Virus record (IMG/VR): IMGVR_UViG_3300005264_000107
Span: 1 to 24,392 of that record
Reading direction: 5' to 3' (one strand)
DNA length: 24,392 nt
Origin: a virus
In this document: piece by piece, positions 13,949-18,832 of the stretch
Layout of the letters: every line of letters starts with the position of its first letter
Position numbering within the stretch: position 1 is the stretch's first letter
Notes under the pieces: model-generated
The model's database searches: none
What the model was told of the DNA's origin: nothing
What the model saw: the letters and a program-made list of their open reading frames with translations, nothing else
Made by a program: the position numbers and the translations under genes

Positions 13949-14206
13949 ATGACCGCAACGAAAGCAAAAAACGCGCAGCCGAAACCCACCACCCGGGCGG
14001 CGTACAAGGAATGCCAACGCGAGATCGCCAGCCTGCTGGAATGGATTCAATTCAACGTCGACGGCCACGCCGAGATGCATGACGCCGACGAGATGGTGCT
14101 GGAACAGATGTCCCCGCGACGCCTCCGCGAGATGAAGATCGTTCGACGCCATCTCAAAGAGGTTTTGGGGATCGCGGAACTGATGATCGAAGACGAGAAC
14201 GAATAA
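13949..14206 (+). CDS. Hypothetical small protein of the plus-strand cassette
   Basis: An 85-residue protein read from the ATG at 13949 (MTATKAKNAQPKPTTRAAYK). AAAGGG lies about seven bases upstream. An ATG at 13925 is in frame but has no ribosome binding site, and the cassette's other genes begin with the same ACC-ATG-ACC context. The N-terminal 20 residues are basic and probably disordered. The rest is helical (ECQREIASLLEWIQFNVDGH, then RRLREMKIVRRHLKEVLGIAELMIE) with an acidic tail. The MTATK opening is repeated in the next gene, and related versions appear in other cassette members, so gene starts may have been copied or selected together. No family is recognised. Confidence 0.6.
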   Translation: MTATKAKNAQPKPTTRAAYKECQREIASLLEWIQFNVDGHAEMHDADEMVLEQMSPRRLREMKIVRRHLKEVLGIAELMIEDENE

Positions 14207-14239
14207 CCCCACCCCAACGGAAAGGACCGAACCATGACC
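14200..14239 (+). repeat. 40-bp gene-junction repeat, copy 1
   Basis: The same 40 bases occur at 14617-14656. Each copy covers the last codons and stop of one gene, the complete spacer with the ribosome binding site GGAAAGGA, and the first two codons of the next gene. Identity across a stop-spacer-start junction suggests duplication of a junction rather than convergence. Confidence 0.8.
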
Positions 14240-14623
14240 GCAACGAAAAAGATCAAAAACGCACGCGAGCAAATGGCGCCGCCGACCGAAGACGCCTGGG
14301 GCTTTTGGGGCACGATCCGAAGCAACAGCGGATACCGCATCAGCGAAGATGTCACGAGCGACATCTGGCACGCCGCATTCGTTTCCGTCGAGGCGGCATT
14401 CGGCGAAAAAAGCCCGGAGGTCATTCGGAATTTTCTTCGGAGCAGCTACGGACGACACCTGGCCGACGAGGCTTTCAACGAGGCCGCATCTGAAACCATC
14501 GACGACCTGATTCAGGGCGTCGTGATTGCCCTTGGGCAGACGAAACGAAACGGACGCCTGACCTGGCAAAAACAATTCGACGAAATCAAGGCCGTCACCG
14601 AAGACGGTGCCTGGAGCGAATAA
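14234..14623 (+). CDS. Hypothetical protein with WGFWGT motif
   Basis: A 129-residue protein with GGAAAGGACCGAACC before the ATG. After a basic N-terminus (MTATKKIKNAREQ) it shows AWGFWGTIRSNSGY (residues 21-34), a helical segment with IWHAAFVSVEAAFGEKSPEV and the pattern NFLRSSYGRHLADEAFNEA (about residues 66-84). The WGxWGT and FL.S.YGRH.ADE elements recall a widespread but uncharacterised family found on phages, plasmids and integrated islands. No enzyme motif can be named. The gene is preceded by the first copy of a 40-base junction repeat and followed by the second copy, so its flanks are duplicated. The function is unknown. Confidence 0.65.
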   Translation: MTATKKIKNAREQMAPPTEDAWGFWGTIRSNSGYRISEDVTSDIWHAAFVSVEAAFGEKSPEVIRNFLRSSYGRHLADEAFNEAASETIDDLIQGVVIALGQTKRNGRLTWQKQFDEIKAVTEDGAWSE

Positions 14624-14656
14624 CCCCACCCCAACGGAAAGGACCGAACCATGACC
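14617..14656 (+). repeat. 40-bp gene-junction repeat, copy 2
   Basis: Identical to 14200-14239. The gene between the two copies (14234-14623) is therefore flanked by direct repeats, an arrangement that would allow its loss or gain by homologous recombination without disturbing the reading frame or ribosome binding site of the neighbours. Confidence 0.8.
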
Positions 14657-15049
14657 ATCACGCTGCGAACGATAGACACGAAAATCAAGGTCGCCGAATT
14701 GGTGACCGTCAGGCGAGAAACGCTTCTCCGGCTGACGACCCACCTGGAGGAATTCCAGCGAACGGCTCAATGCCTGGCGCGCCTCGACGGGACAGGCGGC
14801 AAGAAAGACGGCCACTTCCAATACGCCGCCGTCACCGACGGGACGCACGTCGTTCTGGTCAACGCAGAGGGCTACGACTACCCACGATACCGCAGCCCGC
14901 GAATCGCCATCGAGCTTCTCCCCGAGATCACAGAGGAAATCGCCAATCGCCTCTGTGTCCGCAAGAGCATCTGGCCGAAAGATATCACCCTTGAGACGAC
15001 CGAACAAATCGAGGACATCGCGGCCCGCTGCTACGACATCGTCCTCTAA
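14651..15049 (+). CDS. Hypothetical protein of the plus-strand cassette
   Basis: A 132-residue protein with GGAAAGGACCGAACC upstream of the ATG. The first third alternates strand and helix (ITLRTIDTKIKVAELVTV, then RRETLLRLTTHLEEFQRTAQ). The middle has two candidate strands (HFQYAAVTDGTHVVLVNAEG), and the end is helical (EQIEDIAARCYDIVL). The compact alpha/beta look suggests a folded cytoplasmic protein, but I see no conserved motif or metal-binding cluster. It shares its leader with the preceding gene through the 40-base junction repeat. I do not recognise the family, and nothing in the sequence allows a function to be proposed. Confidence 0.6.
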   Translation: MTITLRTIDTKIKVAELVTVRRETLLRLTTHLEEFQRTAQCLARLDGTGGKKDGHFQYAAVTDGTHVVLVNAEGYDYPRYRSPRIAIELLPEITEEIANRLCVRKSIWPKDITLETTEQIEDIAARCYDIVL

Positions 15050-15070
15050 CCCCACGCAAGGAGCAAAACC

Positions 15071-15316
15071 ATGACCGCGACCACGAAAAACCCCGAACGC
15101 AAACCCACGCGAACGGACCACGAGGACGCCCTGATCGACGCGATCCGCGAGCTGCTCGGCCCGAAGGCCGTGGCGATGATCGCCGCGTACATCCAGCCGA
15201 TTCGCACGATGGACCGCGACGTCGTTCGCCAGGTCAACTGGTTCAAGAATCTGCTGATCGAGATGGTCGGCGGCAACGACGAATGGGACCGACTCTGCAA
15301 AGAGATCGGCCTGTAG
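15071..15316 (+). CDS. Hypothetical small helical protein
   Basis: An 81-residue protein with AAGGAGCAAAACC upstream of the ATG. It begins with a basic disordered stretch (MTATTKNPERKPTRT) and continues with three predicted helices: HEDALIDAIRELLGPKAVAM, IRTMDRDVVRQVNWFKNLLI and GNDEWDRLCKEIGL. The MTAT opening and leader again resemble other members of the cassette. No DNA-binding, membrane or catalytic motif is visible. It is followed by the only long gap in the cassette (93 bases, with two hairpins). The family is not recognised. Confidence 0.6.
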   Translation: MTATTKNPERKPTRTDHEDALIDAIRELLGPKAVAMIAAYIQPIRTMDRDVVRQVNWFKNLLIEMVGGNDEWDRLCKEIGL

Positions 15317-15333
15317 ACGGCCCGTCGCCGAAG

Positions 15334-15376
15334 GCCTCGCATCGGGGCCCGAGGCGATGGGCCGGAACGTCCGGCC
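15334..15376. repeat. Two adjacent GC-rich hairpins in the cassette's longest spacer
   Basis: GCCTCG (15334-15339) pairs with CGAGGC (15350-15355), and GGCCGGA (15360-15366) pairs with TCCGGCC (15370-15376) around an ACG loop. No T-tract follows, so a classic terminator is unlikely. They may adjust or protect the mRNA between two parts of the operon. Confidence 0.5.
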
Positions 15377-15409
15377 TGCATCCCGAAACCCATGCACAGG
15401 AGCAGAACC

Positions 15410-15985
15410 ATGAAAAAGAACGAAGTAAAAATTGGCGAGACGTATCGCGTGAAGGTCAGCGGCGCATTGACCGTCGTGAGAATCACTGAGGCCCATCGCA
15501 ACGGCGGATGGGTCGGCGTGAACATCAACTCCAAACGCCAGGTCCGAATCAAGACCGCCGCCCGGTTGCGAGGCAAGGCCTCGCTCGGCGGGCCGTCGAA
15601 GGGACGAAAAATCGTCACCAAGGCCGAATACGAAGCCGAGGCGAAGGTCGAACGCACCGCCAGGGGCGAACTGGGCGGAACCGCGAAGAAGGCGACCAGG
15701 ACGGCCAAGGTCGCCACGAAACGCGACCCGGGCGAACGTGGCGCGAAGAAAAAACGCCTCAGCGGCCTGGACGCCGCCGCAAAGGTTCTGGCCGATGCCG
15801 CCGAACCAATGGGCACGACGGTCCTGGTCGAGAAAATGCTGGCCAAGGGCCTGTGGTCCACCAAGGGCAAAACGCCCGCCGCGACGATCTACGCCGCCAT
15901 CGTCCGCGACATCCAAAAACACGGCGACGCCTCCCGCTTCCAAAAAACCGAACGAGGCAAGTTCGCCCTGCGGAAGGGAGCGTGA
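15410..15985 (+). CDS. HARE-HTH domain protein with SH3-like N-terminus
   Basis: A 191-residue basic protein from the ATG at 15410, with AGGAGCAGAACC upstream; an ATG at 15392 is in frame but lacks such a site. Residues 1-65 look like a small beta-barrel (KIGETYRVKVSGALTVVRIT, then GGWVGVNINSKRQVRI). Residues 75-116 form a Lys/Arg/Ala-rich linker. Residues about 117-190 match the HARE-HTH fold (LSGLDAAAKVLADAAEPMG, then VEKMLAKGLWSTKGKTPAAT and IVRDIQKHGDASRFQKTERG). HARE-HTH modules are winged helices found in RNA polymerase delta, ASXL and restriction-linked proteins and are thought to read DNA, possibly modified bases. Here the tail suggests nucleoid- or DNA-associated action. The domain call is strong; the role is inferred. 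Confidence 0.8.
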   Translation: MKKNEVKIGETYRVKVSGALTVVRITEAHRNGGWVGVNINSKRQVRIKTAARLRGKASLGGPSKGRKIVTKAEYEAEAKVERTARGELGGTAKKATRTAKVATKRDPGERGAKKKRLSGLDAAAKVLADAAEPMGTTVLVEKMLAKGLWSTKGKTPAATIYAAIVRDIQKHGDASRFQKTERGKFALRKGA

Positions 15986-15988
15986 ACC

Positions 15989-16345
15989 ATGCGACGCGAA
16001 CGCGACGAAACGTTCGATGCTGTCGACGGCCACCTGATTCGCAAGGTCGTCCCGGGTCGGGGCAGGCCCTACGAACATCGCTGTCCCATCGAGGATTACC
16101 GGAACCTCGCCCATGCCGCCGAGGAACTCGGCGAGGTTGGCTTCACGCTGGAAGACCTCGCGGCCCGGGCCGGGACGCCCAACACCCCGGCGGCTGTCGC
16201 CCTGGCCTTCTGGAAGGAACGCAGTTGCGTGGTCACGCGCTTTCGGCGGAACTTCCCGGCCTCGAACATTCTCTTCGAGGATGCGATGACGGAGTTTCAC
16301 GCCTTGGAACACCACATGCGGACAACCGTCAGAAAGGAAACCTGA
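15989..16345 (+). CDS. Hypothetical protein of the plus-strand cassette
   Basis: A 118-residue protein whose ATG follows the HARE-HTH gene's stop after three bases (TGAACCATG), so translation is likely coupled; GGAAGGGAGCG within the upstream gene serves as ribosome binding site. It starts MRRERDETFDAVDGHLIRKV and contains a Pro/Arg/Gly turn, then EDYRNLAHAAEELGEVGFTL and a helix-turn-helix-like stretch (FTLEDLAARAGTPNTPAAVA) followed by two further helices. The last pattern could be a DNA-binding motif that guides a small regulatory protein, but the match is loose. It appears similar to small proteins seen in planctomycete mobile regions. No firm family is assigned. Confidence 0.6.
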   Translation: MRRERDETFDAVDGHLIRKVVPGRGRPYEHRCPIEDYRNLAHAAEELGEVGFTLEDLAARAGTPNTPAAVALAFWKERSCVVTRFRRNFPASNILFEDAMTEFHALEHHMRTTVRKET

Positions 16346-16348
16346 ATC

Positions 16349-16600
16349 ATGGAACCCACCGCCAAGGAAAAAAACGCTCGCCGCACCGCGGAGGCCGAGA
16401 CCGCCATTCGCGCCTTCGTCGCGGCCCAGAATGACGAGGCCCCGGCGGACATCGAGCGGGTCGATTACGACATGTATCTGACCGACCTGCTGGCAAACCT
16501 CCGCCACTGGGCCGCGAGCGGCGGCATCGATTTCAATCGCGCCGCCCGCATGGCCCACCAGCACTACGAGCAGGAATGCGACGAAGAACAAGGCTTTTGA
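16349..16600 (+). CDS. Hypothetical small protein, last gene of the plus-strand cassette
   Basis: An 83-residue acidic protein starting three bases after the previous stop (TGAATCATG), with GAAAGGAAACC upstream. The C-terminal half has the pattern MYLTDLLANLRHWAASGGID, then FNRAARMAHQHYEQE. This LTDLL..L.HW...GIDF..A..MA..HY.. signature recurs in short uncharacterised proteins of many phages and mobile elements. Its molecular role is not known to me. It ends 24 bases before a strong terminator hairpin and so closes the operon. Confidence 0.7.
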   Translation: MEPTAKEKNARRTAEAETAIRAFVAAQNDEAPADIERVDYDMYLTDLLANLRHWAASGGIDFNRAARMAHQHYEQECDEEQGF

Positions 16601-16608
16601 ACCAACCC

Positions 16609-16818
16609 TCATCTCACATCCTCCACCGCCCCGGATAATTCCGGGGCGGTTTCGTTTTGCTCGAAGGTCGGCAATGCAAAAATGATCAACTCCCGGATCG
16701 CCCGCGAGACCGTCACGCCGTCGCGGTCCGCGATCCGGGAAAGCTGTTCGTACAAATCCTCGTCGCACCGAAACGCGACCATCCTGGCACGTGGGATTGT
16801 GGGTGAAATCCGTTTCAT
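16609..16818 (-). CDS. Ribbon-helix-helix (CopG/Arc-like) DNA-binding protein
   Basis: A 69-residue protein read from the ATG at 16818, which overlaps the methyltransferase stop as ATGA and has GGAG about five bases upstream. A longer reading would intrude into the methyltransferase in another frame and is rejected. The N-terminal strand and two helices fit an RHH fold: ARMVAFRCDEDLYEQLSRIA, then DRDGVTVSRAIRELIIFALP. RHH proteins bind operators as dimers through the strand. It is the last gene of the right-arm operon. Its final 15 codons lie on top of the plus-strand terminator, so the two convergent operons share that DNA. Autoregulation or control of the methyltransferase is plausible but unproven. 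Confidence 0.75.
   Translation of the reverse strand: MKRISPTIPRARMVAFRCDEDLYEQLSRIADRDGVTVSRAIRELIIFALPTFEQNETAPELSGAVEDVR
16625..16658 (+). terminator. Rho-independent terminator of the plus-strand cassette
   Basis: An 11-base perfect stem (ACCGCCCCGGA at 16625-16635, TCCGGGGCGGT at 16640-16650) with a TAAT loop. On the plus strand it is followed by a T-rich tract (TTTCGTTTT). On the minus strand no T-tract follows, so it acts in one direction. It lies inside the end of the RHH gene. Confidence 0.85.
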
Positions 16819-18173
16819 TTTTTCTCCTTCGTTTTGGTGGGTTTGTCCTCCGTTTTGACGGACTTGTCCGCGGGGATCCGTTCGGCCTTGCCGCCAGTGA
16901 ACTGCTCCCAACGTTTCACGATCACGTCGCAGTAAAGCGTGTCGAGTTCCATCAGGTAGGCGTGTCGCCCGGTCTGTTCACAGCCGACCATCGTCGAGCC
17001 GGAACCGCCGAAAAGGTCCAGAACATTCTCGCCGGTTTTGGAGGAATACTGGATCGACCGGACCGCTAACTCGGCGGGTTTTTCCGTCAAATGGACCATC
17101 TTTTGGGGACACACTTTTTTGACGTGCCAGAGGTCCGTGGCGTTGTTTGGCCCGTAAAAATGGTGCCCTGCGCCTTCCCTCCACCCAAAAAAGCAAATTT
17201 CGAAGGCACCCATGAACGTTTTGCGAGTCAGGACCGGATGCTGTTTGTCCCACACGATTCCCTGGCTGAAATACAGCCCCGAGGACTTCAGCGGCGCGGG
17301 GTAATTACCGAGGTTGGCGTACCCGCCCCAGATGTAAAATGACCCGCCGGGCTTCAGGACGCGCGATGCGTTTCCGAACCACGCCAGGAGCATCTCGTCA
17401 AACGCATCGTCGGACACAAAGTCATTTTCCAGCGGTCGGTCCTTGGCCCTCATTTTCCGCTTGGCCTTCTTTGTGTCGATCGCGCCGCGTTCCACGTCGA
17501 ATTTCTGGTGGTGCATCTTCTTCGAGAGGTCCGGATGCGAACTCATTCCCGCGGCGATGGCGGTGCTGCTGCGCGGCTCGATTTTCACGTTATACGGGGG
17601 ATCCATATTTACCAGGTCGATGGTTTTTCCATCCAGCAAGCGGTCCAGATCCGCCTCGCTTCCACTGTCGCCGCACAGCAGCCGGTGGTTGCCCAAGACC
17701 CACAGGTCACCGGGTTGCGTGATCGCCTCATCCGGCGGTTCGGGAACTTCGTCCGGGTCGGTCAGGCCCTCGGTGAGGTCCATCTCGAGCAAGCCGGCCA
17801 GGGCCTTCTCGTCGAATCCCAGCAGCGACAGATCGAACTCCATGCCCTGCAGGTCCTGCAACTCGATGGGCAGCAGGTCGTAATCCCATTCCGCCAGGGT
17901 CGCCGTCTGGTTGTCCGCGATCCGATACGCCTTGATCTGCTCGGCCGTCAGGTCCGTGGCGACGTGGACGGGAACCTGCTTGAGGCCAAGCTTCAGACCC
18001 GCCTTCCACCGGGTATGACCGACGATGATCACCCCGTCGGAATCCACCACGATCGGTTGGCGGAACCCAAACTCCCGGAGGCTCGCCGTGACCGCCTTGA
18101 CGGCCCCGTCGTTGATGCGTGGGTTGGCCTCGTAAGGCTTGATTTCATTGATGTTTCTGGTTGTTACGTTCAT
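16815..18173 (-). CDS. ParB-domain N6-adenine DNA methyltransferase
   Basis: A 452-residue enzyme with GAAAGGA eight bases before the ATG. Residues 1-95 form a ParB/Srx-type domain (NINEIKPYEANPRIND, then DGVIIVGHTRWKAGLKLG). The methyltransferase follows with DPPY at residues 191-194 and the S-adenosylmethionine loop FGGSGST at 388-394, with HLTEKPAEL between. DPPY before the FxGxG loop defines a beta-class amino-methyltransferase that methylates adenine N6 or cytosine N4; DPPY favours adenine. The Lys/Thr-rich tail is probably disordered. No restriction gene is visible, so it is likely an orphan phage methyltransferase protecting or regulating its DNA. ParB-methyltransferase fusions are common in phages. 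The target site cannot be read from the sequence. Confidence 0.9.
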   Translation of the reverse strand: MNVTTRNINEIKPYEANPRINDGAVKAVTASLREFGFRQPIVVDSDGVIIVGHTRWKAGLKLGLKQVPVHVATDLTAEQIKAYRIADNQTATLAEWDYDLLPIELQDLQGMEFDLSLLGFDEKALAGLLEMDLTEGLTDPDEVPEPPDEAITQPGDLWVLGNHRLLCGDSGSEADLDRLLDGKTIDLVNMDPPYNVKIEPRSSTAIAAGMSSHPDLSKKMHHQKFDVERGAIDTKKAKRKMRAKDRPLENDFVSDDAFDEMLLAWFGNASRVLKPGGSFYIWGGYANLGNYPAPLKSSGLYFSQGIVWDKQHPVLTRKTFMGAFEICFFGWREGAGHHFYGPNNATDLWHVKKVCPQKMVHLTEKPAELAVRSIQYSSKTGENVLDLFGGSGSTMVGCEQTGRHAYLMELDTLYCDVIVKRWEQFTGGKAERIPADKSVKTEDKPTKTKEKK

Positions 18174-18294
18174 TGGAAAATCCTTTCTAAAAAATTTCTA
18201 CACCGGAAAGAAACTCTGTCTATTAGCACGGCTGGTCCCACTGGCGTCAGGAGAACTGATTGCCCGGAAGTACCTATTCGCTTTGCCGTATATG
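18174..18294. other. Spacer before the methyltransferase gene
   Basis: The 121 bases between the Cys-rich small gene and the methyltransferase hold the methyltransferase ribosome binding site (GAAAGGA at about 18182-18188) preceded by an A/T-rich tract. I see no gene, terminator or convincing promoter. Co-transcription with the upstream gene is likely. Confidence 0.4.
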
Positions 18295-18495
18295 TTATTC
18301 ACTTGCTTGCTCCACTCGCGCCGGATCCCCACAACAACGGGAAAACTTCCCGCACCAGGACGACACTGTGACCACGGGCCACCGACTGGGAAGAGGCCAG
18401 CTATCGCTGGCGACCGGTGGTGAGTGACGGCACTCGCCTTCAGGGCGATTTAGGTTCTCGAAAAACTTGCAGCATCCGCATCGTTTTTGGGTCAT
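18295..18495 (-). CDS. Small Cys-rich protein, probably zinc- or metal-binding
   Basis: A 66-residue protein from the ATG at 18495, with GAAAGGA five bases upstream. It reads CGCCKFFENLNRPEGECRHS, then PP, a Trp-rich segment and SSWCGKFSRCCGD. The pattern CxxC-F-(x)n-GxCR..PP-(x)n-WCG-F resembles short, widespread phage proteins of unknown role in which the spaced cysteines probably hold a metal ion. The open frame can be extended upstream to 18915, but that part is a repetitive intergenic region and lacks a ribosome binding site. It is the first gene after the GTTCCA array. The function is unknown. Confidence 0.7.
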   Translation of the reverse strand: MTQKRCGCCKFFENLNRPEGECRHSPPVASDSWPLPSRWPVVTVSSWCGKFSRCCGDPARVEQASE

Positions 18496-18832
18496 GACAT
18501 TCCTTTCGATTTGGGGTGTATAAAAACTTGTATAACTTTTTGTTTTCACGTTCTCGCGGCCCCCCCGTAGGGGGGGAGCGCCCGAGGTTCCAGCATATGT
18601 TCCACCTGAATTTGCCCTAACCCCTTGTTTTTGCAGAAGATATCTAAGTCCAGTTTTGGAACAGTTCTGGGCGCGCCCAGATTCCGCGCCCAGGTTCCAA
18701 CCTCTTGTTTTTCCTAACCGACTTATATTCAAGGGCTTAGAGAAAATAAGTTGGAACATGAAGGCCGTTTTTTTGGAACATGGATTTTTGCCATGTTCCA
18801 GACAGGTTCCATACAAACGTCGTTTTTTCGAC
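18496..18832. promoter_or_regulatory. Candidate replication origin or operator array (GTTCCA repeats)
   Basis: A comparatively AT-rich gap between the primase-helicase and the Cys-rich gene. GTTCCA or its complement occurs at 18587, 18599, 18657, 18694, 18752, 18774, 18795 and 18806, plus 18840 inside the primase stop region. About 0.1 copy would be expected by chance over this length. Also present are the perfect palindrome CTGGGCGCGCCCAG (18667-18680), a C7-GTA-G7 hairpin (18560-18576), an inverted pair ACTTAT/ATAAGT (18721-18751) and two copies of ACAGGTTCCAT-CAAA 34 bases apart (18803, 18837). Such clusters are typical of iteron-type origins and of multi-site operators. Which of the two applies is not determined. 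Confidence 0.6.
18774..18800. repeat. Perfect 10-bp inverted repeat in the GTTCCA array
   Basis: TGGAACATGG (18774-18783) and CCATGTTCCA (18791-18800) flank a seven-base loop. A T-tract precedes it on the plus strand but does not follow it in either direction, so it is a binding-site pair or cruciform rather than a terminator. Confidence 0.75.

Noticed and set aside
13022-16768. Minus-strand open frame of 1248 codons
   Set aside because: It runs opposite nine plus-strand genes that have good ribosome binding sites and sensible proteins. It is the codon-aligned shadow of those genes; its openness is reported as a finding, not as a gene.
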